In this document: positions 46,397 to 56,463 of the stretch, piece after piece
How the letters are laid out: each line of letters starts with the position of its first letter
How positions within the stretch are numbered: the first letter of the stretch is position 1
Assembly (NCBI RefSeq): GCF_900110955.1
Contig: NZ_FOFR01000006.1
Span: 248,001-312,000 of the forward strand
From: Lentzea xinjiangensis
Lineage (GTDB): Bacteria > Actinomycetota > Actinomycetes > Mycobacteriales > Pseudonocardiaceae
Length of the DNA stretch: 64,000 nt
Direction of reading: 5' to 3'
Notes under the pieces: model-generated
The model's database searches: none
What the model was told of the DNA's origin: nothing
What the model saw: the letters and a program-made list of their open reading frames with translations, nothing else
Made by a program: the position numbers and the translations under genes

Positions 46397-47761
46397 TCAG
46401 GGGCAAGGGGAGAACAGCTTGCGCGTACCGGGACCGTCGTAGGCGGCGCGGTCGGTGAACCGGCAGCCTAAGGCGGGCGCGGCGACCGCGCCGCGGTCAC
46501 CCACCACGTCACCCGCGGGCTTCGCTCCGCCGCCGGCCCACGTCACGAGGTCGGACCACGCCGCACCGGCTTCCGCCGGCGAGAACTCGCAGTGGTCCAC
46601 CGTGCGGATCGCCCGCTGCACCAACCACCTCGACTGGCCGTTGCGGGCGACGTCGGCCCGGTAGTCCTGTTCCATCGAGAACGGGACGAAGAGGTCGCCC
46701 AGGCCGTGCAGGGAGAGCACCGGCACCCGCGGCTTGCCCGCGATCCTCGGCACCTCGGTGAGCGCGGGGGACAGGCGCGACCGCCAGTCGCGCGGCGCCA
46801 CCCGCTGCACCTCGCGGTCGAGGTCGACCGGGGAGTCCGGCCGGTAGCGGGTGCCGAGGTTCGTCGCCAGCCGGCCGGGGTCGCGGGCGAGCGGGGCGTC
46901 CTCGTCGGGCGGCGTGGCGAGGCCGAACAGGAAGTCCTTCCAGAACGCGAAAGCGGGCGCGTCGCCGGGCCGCGGTCCGCCGCTGCGTTCGACGACGGTC
47001 GCGCGGAACTGGGCGCCGCGGTCGGTGACGGTGTCCGGGCCGCCGGGAACGAGAGTGCTCAGGCCGAGCTCCCGCTGGATGCGCGGCACCACCGCCGTGA
47101 GGTAGTCGGCCGGCACCGGGTAGGCGCGGATCCCGGCGAGCGCCTGCGCTGTCGCCTGGTAGTCGAGGAAGAAGTCGAACAGCTCGTGGTCGCCGAGCAC
47201 GCCGCACATCGGCAGCGCGCCGTCGTAGAAGCCGGGGAACTGCTCCAGCGAACGGCCGATGACGTGCCCGCCCATCGACACCCCCGCGATGAGGACCTGC
47301 TTCGGCCGGGCGACCAGCGTGCCGAAGTGCTTCGCCAGGTCGTGCGTCGCCAGGACGCCGGCGCGGACGTCGTAGCCGTTGGCGTAGTACGAGGACGCGG
47401 CCCAGGCGTACCCCTGGCCGAGCATCCTCGCGCGTAGGCCGTAGCCCGGCGGGTCCACGGTGAGCACGGTGCCGGTACCGCGGTAGCCGTGGGCCCACAT
47501 GGCCAGCCGGCCGTTCCACTTCGCGGGCACCTCGACGATGTACGCCGAGTGCCGGTGGACGCCCTGCAACACCCTCGTCGGCTGCCCGTCGACGACCTGC
47601 GGCGGCAACGGCGGGTTGTTGATGGTGTAGCCGGGCAACGGCTGGTCGCCGGGCACACCGCGGGCGGTGCCCGGCGGGGCGTGCAGCGGTTCCGCCGACG
47701 CGGGCGCACCGCCGGCGAAGAGCACGAGCCCCAGCAACGACACCACGAGCCGTGTTCGCAT
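46397..47761 (-). CDS. Secreted alpha/beta-hydrolase
   Basis: 454 residues, with GGAGG upstream of the start. A signal peptide (about 1-23, LLGLVLFAGGAPASA) is followed by the hydrolase core with LAMWAHGYRG, the nucleophile elbow GVSMGGHVIG, the acid region VLSLHGLGDLFVP and the candidate His in RTVDHCEF. Two late cysteines could form a disulphide. The broad fold suggests a secreted esterase or lipase; the substrate is unknown. It is divergent from the cluster beginning at 48037. Confidence 0.85.
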   Translation of the reverse strand: MRTRLVVSLLGLVLFAGGAPASAEPLHAPPGTARGVPGDQPLPGYTINNPPLPPQVVDGQPTRVLQGVHRHSAYIVEVPAKWNGRLAMWAHGYRGTGTVLTVDPPGYGLRARMLGQGYAWAASSYYANGYDVRAGVLATHDLAKHFGTLVARPKQVLIAGVSMGGHVIGRSLEQFPGFYDGALPMCGVLGDHELFDFFLDYQATAQALAGIRAYPVPADYLTAVVPRIQRELGLSTLVPGGPDTVTDRGAQFRATVVERSGGPRPGDAPAFAFWKDFLFGLATPPDEDAPLARDPGRLATNLGTRYRPDSPVDLDREVQRVAPRDWRSRLSPALTEVPRIAGKPRVPVLSLHGLGDLFVPFSMEQDYRADVARNGQSRWLVQRAIRTVDHCEFSPAEAGAAWSDLVTWAGGGAKPAGDVVGDRGAVAAPALGCRFTDRAAYDGPGTRKLFSPCP

Positions 47762-48036
47762 GCCACAACCTCCATCGGCTTCCCGCGTCGGCTCATTGCA
47801 CCCGGCGGAGCCGCCCCGGTCACCCCCTCAACGGCCGAATGAGGTCTCGCCGGCGGTGGGCTGTGCGTGACGACCGGCCACTCGGAGCAATCGTGAATAG
47901 GCCGAATGCATGAATGTCGGTGGAATTCGTATCAGGGGCACCTGCGGCGCGGATCAGGTGGCTGACACAGCGAGCGGCGAAGTCACCGTCCGTGCTCGAC
48001 CGGACAGCCCTCGCAGTCGGAAGGTGAGTGAACGCG

Positions 48037-48645
48037 ATGGCACTCGACGATGGCGACGCCCTCTGGTACTGGAACGGCAACGTCTCCCGCACGAAGAACA
48101 TCCCGCAGGCCGAGTGGTTCGGGACCAGTGCGCCGCACGACTACGACGATCACGGCTGGGAGATCTCCAACTTCGTGGTGTACGCGGGGGAGGTCGCGGA
48201 AGGACAGCCGCACATGAAAGGCGGCAAAGGCAGCTTCTCCTGGCTCAACAACAACCCCGGCAACATCACCGCCGGTGGGCCGGCGTACGGGGCCTTTCCC
48301 GGCAAGGTGAACTGGCACAACTTCCTGATCTTCCCGTCCTGGGACCTCGGGTACGACGCGATCCGGCAGCTCCTGCGCGGGCCCGGTTACGCGCACCTGT
48401 CGATCCTCGCGGCGTTCCAGCGGTACGCGCCAGCCTCCGACGGCAACGACCCGGTGAGGTACGCCAACAAGGTCGCCGCGGCGGTCGGGCGGGACGTCCA
48501 CACGATCGTCGGCGACCTCACCGACGACGAGATGGTGGAGATGCAGAACGCGATCACCGACATGGAGGGCGCGGTCGCCGGGTGGACGTACCTGCGAGAC
48601 GATCCCGCGCTGCCGCAAGCCGTTCGCGACGCGATCTGGTCGTAG
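48037..48645 (+). CDS. NNNPGN-motif protein (putative muramidase-like)
   Basis: 202 residues from the ATG at 48037 (an in-frame GTG at 48028 adds three residues and may be used). Residues 66-77 read SFSWLNNNPGNI, a motif seen in uncharacterised phage-tail or lysozyme-like proteins of the form W-x-NNNPGN. ILAAFQRYAP and GNDPVRYANKVAAAVGRD follow, resembling glucosaminidase/soluble lytic domains. No signal peptide. It heads the five-gene cluster, with the next start 5 bp after its stop. A cell-wall-cleaving role is a hypothesis from the motif alone. Confidence 0.7.
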   Translation: MALDDGDALWYWNGNVSRTKNIPQAEWFGTSAPHDYDDHGWEISNFVVYAGEVAEGQPHMKGGKGSFSWLNNNPGNITAGGPAYGAFPGKVNWHNFLIFPSWDLGYDAIRQLLRGPGYAHLSILAAFQRYAPASDGNDPVRYANKVAAAVGRDVHTIVGDLTDDEMVEMQNAITDMEGAVAGWTYLRDDPALPQAVRDAIWS

Positions 48646-48649
48646 CGCC

Positions 48650-50734
48650 ATGAGCAACCCCGTCCACACGCAGACCGCGGTCGCCGCGGACGCGGCGCAC
48701 TGGGACGTCGGCGGCCACCGGATCTGGGAGAGCACGGATCCGGGTGTGCTGCTCCACCACCGCACCGGGTTGCGGTTCGCCGCCGATTCCGCCGGCCGGC
48801 CGATCGCCACCGTTACGCGTCACCTCGACTGGACCGGCGAGGGTTACGAGACGACCGGGGGAGCCGCGACGTTCGAGTTCCTCGGGGCGGACAGCGAAGA
48901 CATGGCAGCGGTGCTCTCGCTGCAGGACACGTGGACGCGCGCCGTGCGGGCAGGTGGCTACCGCGGTCCGGATCCGCGCTACCGGCCGCTACCGGTGCGC
49001 GACGCCGTTCTGTCGGCCGAGCTCGACGCCGCGGACGCCACGCTCCCAGGGCCGCCCGGCGGCACCACGTTGCAGGTCGGCCTCACCGCCGCGGGGGCGG
49101 ACGCGTGGGCGGCGGCGGTCACCGGACGACGTCCCGTCGCCGGCACGATCAGGTTGAGCTGCTCGTACCCGAGGCTGATGCCGCCGGCGACGGCCGTCGT
49201 CCGGTTGCACGGCCGGAAGGTCTACAACGGACTATCCGCGTCGCTGGACCGGGCGGCGGACGGTGAGCTGTCCGGCACCGCGGCGGAGATCCGCGCCGCG
49301 TGGGCGGGCCTGGTGCGCGGCGGGGCGGTCGAGGTGACCTTCAGCGGAGCGCCGGCGGGGGAGCTGGTCGCCGTCCGGGACGGCCTCGTCGACCAGATCA
49401 GGGAGAACCTGTTCGACCTGATGTTCGCGGTGCGTCCCGGTGCGACGACCGGGCCACCGGTCCACGTGCTGCGGTGGAAGCGGGCCGCCGACGTGCCGGA
49501 CCTGCCGTTGACCGTCACGGTCGGCGGGTTGACGTGGCTCACCACCACCCTGGAGGCGAGCGTCGCCGAACTGCTGGCACGTCTGGACTCCGGCGTGGTC
49601 CACGACGTGCGCTCCGCGGTGTCGGTTCCCGTGACGGTCGACGTCGCCCCGTGCGACCTCGTCGCGTCCGTGGTGGTGTCACTGGACTTCGGTGACCTCC
49701 GGCCACCGGAGGTGCACACCTTCGACAAGGCGGGTGGCACCCGCAGGGTGACGGTGACGACCGAGCACCCCGGGCAGTTCAGCGTCGGGTACCGGGCGCA
49801 GCTCGTCTTCAGCCCTCCGCGGCTTCCGGTCGTGCCGGTGCGCGGGAGCACCTCACCCGGCGACCCGCACGTCCTGCTGCGGCCGGAACGGTGGCTGGCG
49901 CGGCAGGAGTTCCTCCTGGTCGTGTCCGAGGACGGCCGGGCGGGCACCTGGCAGGAGTCGGACACGATGACGGTGAGCACCAGGTGCGGGGGTGCTGTCC
50001 GGTCGGCCGCCGTGACACCCGGCCTGCCGGTGACGATCACCCACGCGGTCGTGGACGATCGGCCCGCCCAGTGCGCGCTGACCGTGGCCGGTTCTGTCGG
50101 CGGCGTGCTCGTCCAGGGCACCCGCGAGTGCCGGGTGGACGGTGGGACCGTGCTCATCCTGGTGGAGAACGGTGCGTTGCGGATCATCACCGCCGACGAC
50201 CCGTTCGACGGGCCGCGCGGCGAACCGGTGGTGCGGCGGGAGATCCCGCCGGACGCCGAGGCCGGGCGGGGGATCGCGGTGACCTCGCCCGTGGCGCTCG
50301 TGCCGCAGCCCACCACCGTGTCGGGCTGGGCGGCGGCCATCGCGATGGTGGCCGGTGCCCGCGAGCGGAAGCCGATCACGGCCGCGCAGGTGGCCGGTGA
50401 CGCCGGGATGGACCTCGACACCCCGTACGAGTGGCCCAGGATCCGGGAGGCGGCCGGCGCGTGGCGGCTGGCCGAGGAACTGGTCGCGGGCCTGTCACCG
50501 CGGGACTGGGCGGCGCTGCTGCTGGACTGGGGCCCCATCTGGGTCGTCCGGCCGGACTCGCCGCACCGCGGCGTCGTCGTCAGCGGCATCACCGGCGACG
50601 GCACGCCCGAGGGCACTTCGGTGCGGGTCAACGACCCGTGGCCACCGGCCACCGGCGCCGTCGCGCACGTCACCTTCATCCGGTTCGACCGCGAGTTCGG
50701 CGCCGGCGCCCGGACCGCGCTGGTGCACGGCTGA
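48650..50734 (+). CDS. Cluster protein A: beta-rich protein with inactive papain-like tail
   Basis: 694 residues. Residues 1-540 form a long beta-rich region shared with proteins B and C of this cluster. It includes the core LTAAGADAWAAAV, GTIRLSCSYPR and VVRLHGRKVYNGLSASLD, then GAVEVTFSGAP, and LVFSPPRLPVVPVRG later. Residues 545-690 resemble the papain-like Peptidase_C39/C70 fold: QPTTVSGWAAA at 553-563, GPIWVV and HRGVVVSGITGDG near 639, and VNDPWPP. The Cys expected before Trp560 is Gly559, and the His is spaced by one extra residue, so the fold is probably catalytically dead. Confidence 0.8.
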   Translation: MSNPVHTQTAVAADAAHWDVGGHRIWESTDPGVLLHHRTGLRFAADSAGRPIATVTRHLDWTGEGYETTGGAATFEFLGADSEDMAAVLSLQDTWTRAVRAGGYRGPDPRYRPLPVRDAVLSAELDAADATLPGPPGGTTLQVGLTAAGADAWAAAVTGRRPVAGTIRLSCSYPRLMPPATAVVRLHGRKVYNGLSASLDRAADGELSGTAAEIRAAWAGLVRGGAVEVTFSGAPAGELVAVRDGLVDQIRENLFDLMFAVRPGATTGPPVHVLRWKRAADVPDLPLTVTVGGLTWLTTTLEASVAELLARLDSGVVHDVRSAVSVPVTVDVAPCDLVASVVVSLDFGDLRPPEVHTFDKAGGTRRVTVTTEHPGQFSVGYRAQLVFSPPRLPVVPVRGSTSPGDPHVLLRPERWLARQEFLLVVSEDGRAGTWQESDTMTVSTRCGGAVRSAAVTPGLPVTITHAVVDDRPAQCALTVAGSVGGVLVQGTRECRVDGGTVLILVENGALRIITADDPFDGPRGEPVVRREIPPDAEAGRGIAVTSPVALVPQPTTVSGWAAAIAMVAGARERKPITAAQVAGDAGMDLDTPYEWPRIREAAGAWRLAEELVAGLSPRDWAALLLDWGPIWVVRPDSPHRGVVVSGITGDGTPEGTSVRVNDPWPPATGAVAHVTFIRFDREFGAGARTALVHG

Positions 50735-50767
50735 CCGCCAGGCACCCGACAACGAGGAGAAACGATC

Positions 50768-52861
50768 ATGTCAACATTTCTCACCGAGGGCGTGCCGGTC
50801 AGCCTGTCCGGGGCGCTCGGCTCCGCGGGCAACTACACGCTCTTCAACTGCGACCAGCCCAACCTCGTGCTCTACGTCGCCCGGCAGCCGCGGCTGGTGC
50901 TGGACGACCGGGGCAAGCCGGGAGTCGCGGTCACGACCTACACGACGCAGCAGCCCGACGGCAGCATCAAGATCGCCAGCGGTGCGGCGACCATCGCCGT
51001 CAACACCACGCCGTCCATGGACGCGGCGACGATCGACCAGGCCAAGGCGCTCGTCGCGGCCCAGGGCGTCGCCGATCCCGCCCTGGTCCGGTTCCACCCG
51101 CTCACCACCCAGAAGGGCAAGGCGAGGCTCAACCTGCCGACCGTGGCCGGCGCCGCGGACCAGGCGCACAACGAGCGAGACGTCGGGACTCCCGGCGGAT
51201 CGCTGTCGTTCCTGGCGAACCTCACGGAGGTCGGCGCGCTGGAGTGGGCGCAGGGCATCCGCACCGGCAGCGGGATCAACGGTGACATCACCATCAGCTA
51301 CGAGTACCTGCGCCGGATGCCGGACATCGGCGCCGAGGTGCGCGTGCACGGGCGCCGCATGTTCGAGCACCTCTCGGCCGCGCTCGACGTGAGCTACAAC
51401 GGGTTCTTCTACGGCGGCAGTGCCAAGCTCGAGGCCGCGTGGGACGAGATGACCCGCACCGGCGCCGTCGAGGTCGTGTTCTTCAACCAGGGCCTGCCGC
51501 CCGACCTGGAGGCCCTGCGCCAGGAGATGGTCAAGACGTTCTCCCAGCAGGCGCAGAAGATCCTGTTCGAGCAGATCTTCGCCCCGATGCCGCAGGTGGC
51601 GCCGGCCCACGCCGAGCACGGCGGCGGGTTCTTCGGCGGCGCGAACTTCGCGCTCAAGTGGCAGCAGCAGTCCGACTCGATCGACTTCACCCAGCGCATC
51701 GAGTTCCGGGGCACCACCTGGCTCAACCAGAGCATGGACATCTCGCTGGCCGCGCTGTTCAGCGGTCTCGACCCGGCCTGCCTCACCAACGTGCCCGCCC
51801 AGCAGGCGTTCGACTCCGTGGTCCTGGTCGACGCGGACGAGCAGCTCGAGAGCGCCTCGGTGTCGCTGAGCTACAGCGAGGGCTCCATCCCCAGGGCGCC
51901 GGTGTTCGGCAAGGAGGGCGGCACCGAGCGCTACACCGTGGTCAGCACCAGGCCCACCGACGTCGTCGTCAACTGCGTCACCCAGCTCAACTTCACGACG
52001 CCCAGGTGGCCGATCGTCAAGGACGTGCAGAAGCGGACCGTCGGCGAGGGCGGCGACCAGATGGTGATCAAGGCTTCGGCGTCGGTCGGCCGCACCGAGA
52101 TCTACCTGTTCGTCACCGAGAACGATCGGATCGTCCTCAACCCGGCCACGCCCGCCGAGGACTTCCTCGTCCTCAACGTCAGCTACGAGGGGCCGCACCT
52201 GAGCGCGCCCCTGCGCGACTCGGCTCGTCTCGACACCGCGACCCCGGTGACCTTCGCCTACCCGCTCGACCTGCAGGGCAGGCAGGGCGTCGCGAAGTTC
52301 AGCGCGTTCGGGCAGATCGGCGGCCGCATCCGGCGGGCACCGGAGACGGTGATCCCGCCGGTCGACACCGCGGTGTTCATCCTCGCCGACCTGACGACGG
52401 GCACCGTCCGCCTGGTCACGAGCGAGACCCAGCTACCGGAGGCCGGCGGTGTCGCGGCCGCCCTCGTGCGCGGTCAGGCGCGGCCGGTCGTCGTGGACCT
52501 CACGCCCCGGCGGCCGGACCAGGAGACGAGACCGCACCGGCCCAAGCCGCTGCCCGCGCGGCGGCCGGAGGGCGCGAAGCGGCCACAACCGGAGAAGCCT
52601 CGGCCGGAGAAGGAGCGCCCGGCCGGTCCCACGCCTCCCGGCCGTCCCGGCGAGGTGGTGCGGGGCTGGACGATCGGGGTCGAGTACGGCCGCGACGGCA
52701 CGTCGCTGTGGGTGCGGCTGGCCGACGGCTCGTCCCGGCAGGTGCGGCTGCGCCCGTCCGACGACTGGAGCGCGTTCGAGAAGGAGAGCCGCGACGTCGA
52801 GGTCCGCCTCGACGCGAGTGGCGAGTACGTCGAGACCATCCGGACCACGCTCACCGTCTGA
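50768..52861 (+). CDS. Cluster protein B: paralogue with Pro-rich linker and small beta domain
   Basis: 697 residues with GAGGAGAAACGATC upstream. The region up to about 570 matches protein A in order: LTEVGALEWAQGIRTG, GDITISYEYLRRMP, AEVRVHGRRMFEHLSAALD, GAVEVVFFNQG, and QLNFTTPRWPIVKD. An extra segment has GGGFFGGANFALKW and FRGTTWLNQSMDISL. A Pro/Lys/Arg/Glu linker (about 577-624) ends in a 75-residue strand-rich domain (VRGWTIGVEYGRDGTSLWVRL). No signal peptide, no known enzyme motif. Function unknown; it appears structural. Confidence 0.8.
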   Translation: MSTFLTEGVPVSLSGALGSAGNYTLFNCDQPNLVLYVARQPRLVLDDRGKPGVAVTTYTTQQPDGSIKIASGAATIAVNTTPSMDAATIDQAKALVAAQGVADPALVRFHPLTTQKGKARLNLPTVAGAADQAHNERDVGTPGGSLSFLANLTEVGALEWAQGIRTGSGINGDITISYEYLRRMPDIGAEVRVHGRRMFEHLSAALDVSYNGFFYGGSAKLEAAWDEMTRTGAVEVVFFNQGLPPDLEALRQEMVKTFSQQAQKILFEQIFAPMPQVAPAHAEHGGGFFGGANFALKWQQQSDSIDFTQRIEFRGTTWLNQSMDISLAALFSGLDPACLTNVPAQQAFDSVVLVDADEQLESASVSLSYSEGSIPRAPVFGKEGGTERYTVVSTRPTDVVVNCVTQLNFTTPRWPIVKDVQKRTVGEGGDQMVIKASASVGRTEIYLFVTENDRIVLNPATPAEDFLVLNVSYEGPHLSAPLRDSARLDTATPVTFAYPLDLQGRQGVAKFSAFGQIGGRIRRAPETVIPPVDTAVFILADLTTGTVRLVTSETQLPEAGGVAAALVRGQARPVVVDLTPRRPDQETRPHRPKPLPARRPEGAKRPQPEKPRPEKERPAGPTPPGRPGEVVRGWTIGVEYGRDGTSLWVRLADGSSRQVRLRPSDDWSAFEKESRDVEVRLDASGEYVETIRTTLTV

Positions 52862-52887
52862 TCCGGCCAGCCCGGGAGGAGGGCGCC

Positions 52888-55800
52888 ATGCCGCACACCT
52901 ATCTGGTGCCTGCACACGCACGGCCGGTTTCCCCGCAGCCCGGCGAACGGCTCGTGCACTCCTACGGCGACGGCGCCGCGGTGGTCGAAGCGACCACCGC
53001 GGCGGAGCGGCCGGAGGACGCGGGTGCCGTCGTCGCGACGGCCGGTCTGCGCTTGCCGCCCAGGGCGAACCGGACGGCGGTCTCGGCCGCGCGCCGGTCC
53101 ATCCGGCAGGCGCTGGGCCGCCCCGTGCGGGAGGACGAGCCCGATGTCGCCGCGTACGTCGAGTTCATCGCTCCGCCGGATCCGCGGTGGCTCGCCGATG
53201 TGCGCGGCAGCGGCGTCGTCGTGCTCGGCTACCAGCCGGAGAACAGCTACCTCGTGCGGGGGCGGCGCGCCGACCTCGCGGCGCTGCCCGGCGCGGTGCG
53301 CACCAGCGAGGGCGAGCCGGCGATCCGGTCGGTCACCGAGCTGACCGGGGCGCTCAAGACCGCCCCGCCTGTTCTCGCCGAGGCGGGGGAGGACGCGGTC
53401 GTGGTGCTGGCCGCGACGCCGGGGGAACGCGCGCGGGTGGTCGCCGCGCTGCGCGCCGTCGCCGAGCCGGTGCCCGGCGCGGGCAACGACGTGCTGGACG
53501 AGCACCGGCTGCGGGTGCGCGTCCGCCTGGGCGCGGAAGGCCTGGAGGCGCTCCTCGCCCTGCCGCTCGTGCTGTCGGTGGAGCCGTTCGGCGACGCGCG
53601 GCCCGAGGACGAGGTCGCCGCCCTCGTCGTCGCGGGCCAGCTCGACCTCGCCGGGCGGCCGCGGGGTTCCTACGACGCGTGGCTCGCCGCACACCACGTC
53701 GACGGCGCGGGGGCGGTGATCGGCATCGTCGACGGTGGTGTCGACGTGGACCACCCCGCGTTCGCCGGACGGGCGGAAGACCTCGCCGGCGGCCGCAAGG
53801 ACTGGCACGCCACGATGGTCGCCGGTCACGCGGCGGGGGCGTACCGCGCCGAACGCGACGCCTCGGGGTTCGTCTACGGGCTCGGCACGGCGCCGGCGGC
53901 GACGGTGCTGTCGCAGGACTTCAGCCGGGCCGGCCGCGAGCTGTGCGGCGAGACCGCCGCCAGGGCGGGCCGGTCGATCGCGATCCAGAACAACTCCTGG
54001 GGCCGCAGGCTGGTGCACCCGATGGACTACGGCTCGGAAGAAGCCCTCTACGACGCGATGGTCCGCTCGGCCGACGGGGTTCCGCTGACCGTGTGCTTCT
54101 CGTCCGGCAACAGCGGCACGGCCGGACTGACCCGGCCCAAAGGCGCGAAGAACGTGATCGTCACGGGCAACTCCGAGAACTACCGGCCCGAGGCCGGCGG
54201 CGCGGACAGCGACGACGTCCGCGACCTCTACACCGGCTCGCACCCGTCGAGCCACGGCAACTGCGGCGACGGGCGGATCCGGCCGCACGTCGTCGCTCCC
54301 GGCGAGTGGACCGCGTCCGCGGCGCACGGCGTGTTCCCCGGCGAGGTCGACTACGTCAGCGACCTGATCACCTGGGGTGGCGGGTCGTCGGGTGCCAGCC
54401 CGAAGACAGCGGGAGCGTGCGCGCTGCTGGCCCAGTGGTGGCGGCGCTGGCACGGCGGGGTGAACCCGTCGCCCGCGATGCTGCGCGCCCTCGTGGTGAA
54501 CGGCGCCGAGCCGATCGACGCCGGCGGCCCGATCCCGAACAGCCAGCAGGGCTGGGGCCGGCTGTCGCTGCGCGACCTGCTCGACCCCGCCGTGGCGCGC
54601 ATCGCGCTCGACCAGGCCGACCTCCTGACCGGGCAAGGGGAAACGCGGCGTTTCCCGGTTCGCGTCGTCGACCCGAGACGGCCGGTGAAGATCACGCTCG
54701 CCTGGACGGACCCGCCGGGGGCGGTCGGCAGCGGCACCGCCACGGCGAGCCCGGTCGTGAACCGGCTGGCGTTGCGGGTGCGGGACGGCGGGCGGACGTG
54801 GCGGGGCGGCGCCGACCGGTTCCGCGGCGGCTGGACGGCGGAGGACGGCCAGCTCACCGGCACCGTCCTGCGCGAAGAGGGGGCGGACAACCTGCAGTGC
54901 GTCCACCTGCCCGCGGGACAGGCCCGCTCGCTCGAGGTCTCGGTGACCGCGCTGAGGCTCACCACCGACGCCCTCACCGGTGGGTTCGACCTGCCCCGGC
55001 AGGACTTCGCGCTGGTGATCACCAACGCGGAGGCCGACCACGGCGCGGCCGGGACGACCGTGGTCGCCGGAATCGCGAGCGGCGTCCCCGTCCCCGAGCC
55101 CACGCCCGACGAGGCGGCGTGGTGGGCGGAGAACTCGTCGGCGGAACCGGAGCCCGCCGCGGGACAGGAGTCGTGGCACGAGTCCGCGCGCACGTCCGGG
55201 AGCGTGCTGGAGGCGGCCGGGTCGCGGTTGCGCCTCGTGACCGGGGCGACGGGGCTGGCCGGTGTCGCCGCGGCCGTCCGGGACGGCCTCGCGGGCACCG
55301 GCGAGGTGGCGCTGCTCGCCGTGCCGGGCGGTACACCGGTCACCGCGTCCGGGGTGGACTCGCTGCGGGCCCTCGCCGGGCAGGCCGACGTGCGCGTGGT
55401 GTCCGACGACGCCGGCCTGCTGGCCCGGCTCGCCGGCGCCGTCGGCGCCTCCTCCCGCGTCCGCTACCGCCTCGCCGACCGTGCGGACGCGCTGGGCGAG
55501 GCGGTGCGCGACACCGCGGTGGAGTCGGCGGGGATGCAGCGGATCGTCCTCAGCGGGGCGCCGGCCGGCGACGGTGTGGCGGTCAGCTTCGGCGTCGTCG
55601 CGGCGGACGGCACGCTGGTCGTGGTCTTCCCCGCGCGGACCACCGCGATCTCCGTGCGGCAGCCGGGGCACCCGGACGCCGCGCCGGGGCCGGGCACTCG
55701 GGTGGTGGAGCACGCCGGCCGCACCGAGCTCGTCGTGGAACGCGCGGGCGAGACCCCCGGCACCTGGACGGTGAGGGCGTCCTCCGCCGAGCCGATGCCG

Positions 55801-56463
55801 GCCGGTGCCGTGCGCGCGTGGGTGTGCGGTGGCGTGGACCTGCTGGTCGAGGCGCCGGAGGTGGCACAGGGGAAGCGGCTGCTGCGGGTCGCCGCGCCCG
55901 GATCCTCGCTGAGGCAGGTTTCGCTGCCGCGCACCAGGCTCGCGAGAACACCGGAGCCCGACGCGGAGACCGATCGCCCGCTCGTGCTGCGCGTGCGGCC
56001 GTCGCGGGTGCACCGCGCTCCGGACGAGGGTGACCCGGAAACCGCGGCGCGCGGCACGCCGGTACCCGCGCTCGGCCACGTCGTCGACGTGCCGGCTGAC
56101 GAGTCCGCCGTGCTCGACGTGCCGTTCGAGGTCATCGGTGTGGACGGCGACGGCGCCGCGTTCGCCCGGCGGACCCGCGCCGGTGTGGTGGTGATCGGCC
56201 ACGCGCAGGACCCGCCGCAGGACCCGCTGGTGCGGGTGAGCGCGCGCATCGCCGAGGTGCGCTACCGCGGCGGAACCGTCACCGGCGTCCGGGTCACCGG
56301 CCGCGGCCGCGGCCGCGAGCTGGTGGTGCGCTGCGAACGCCTCGGCGCCGCCATCGCCGCGATGGACACCAGCCGGGTGGTGGTGCTCGGAGTGCGCGGC
56401 GCCGACCTGGAGTGGGTGTACCTGCCGTTGTCCGCCAGCTCGCCGAAGGAGCAGCAGTCATGA
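52888..56463 (+). CDS. Kp43-like subtilase (S8) with long C-terminal extension
   Basis: 1191 residues with GGAGGAG upstream. Residues 85-255 carry two prodomain-like units of the Kp43 type (YVEFIAPPDPRWLADV, then VVVLAATPGERARVVAAL). The catalytic domain has Asp282 (GIVDGGVD), His307 (WHATMVAG), oxyanion Asn408 (SSGNSG) and Ser501 (GSSGASP), all intact. A beta-sandwich (about 580-720) follows, then about 470 residues of unknown fold. Unlike relatives it has no signal peptide. It lies between paralogues B and C; its stop overlaps the next start by 4 bp. Confidence 0.92.
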   Translation: MPHTYLVPAHARPVSPQPGERLVHSYGDGAAVVEATTAAERPEDAGAVVATAGLRLPPRANRTAVSAARRSIRQALGRPVREDEPDVAAYVEFIAPPDPRWLADVRGSGVVVLGYQPENSYLVRGRRADLAALPGAVRTSEGEPAIRSVTELTGALKTAPPVLAEAGEDAVVVLAATPGERARVVAALRAVAEPVPGAGNDVLDEHRLRVRVRLGAEGLEALLALPLVLSVEPFGDARPEDEVAALVVAGQLDLAGRPRGSYDAWLAAHHVDGAGAVIGIVDGGVDVDHPAFAGRAEDLAGGRKDWHATMVAGHAAGAYRAERDASGFVYGLGTAPAATVLSQDFSRAGRELCGETAARAGRSIAIQNNSWGRRLVHPMDYGSEEALYDAMVRSADGVPLTVCFSSGNSGTAGLTRPKGAKNVIVTGNSENYRPEAGGADSDDVRDLYTGSHPSSHGNCGDGRIRPHVVAPGEWTASAAHGVFPGEVDYVSDLITWGGGSSGASPKTAGACALLAQWWRRWHGGVNPSPAMLRALVVNGAEPIDAGGPIPNSQQGWGRLSLRDLLDPAVARIALDQADLLTGQGETRRFPVRVVDPRRPVKITLAWTDPPGAVGSGTATASPVVNRLALRVRDGGRTWRGGADRFRGGWTAEDGQLTGTVLREEGADNLQCVHLPAGQARSLEVSVTALRLTTDALTGGFDLPRQDFALVITNAEADHGAAGTTVVAGIASGVPVPEPTPDEAAWWAENSSAEPEPAAGQESWHESARTSGSVLEAAGSRLRLVTGATGLAGVAAAVRDGLAGTGEVALLAVPGGTPVTASGVDSLRALAGQADVRVVSDDAGLLARLAGAVGASSRVRYRLADRADALGEAVRDTAVESAGMQRIVLSGAPAGDGVAVSFGVVAADGTLVVVFPARTTAISVRQPGHPDAAPGPGTRVVEHAGRTELVVERAGETPGTWTVRASSAEPMPAGAVRAWVCGGVDLLVEAPEVAQGKRLLRVAAPGSSLRQVSLPRTRLARTPEPDAETDRPLVLRVRPSRVHRAPDEGDPETAARGTPVPALGHVVDVPADESAVLDVPFEVIGVDGDGAAFARRTRAGVVVIGHAQDPPQDPLVRVSARIAEVRYRGGTVTGVRVTGRGRGRELVVRCERLGAAIAAMDTSRVVVLGVRGADLEWVYLPLSASSPKEQQS

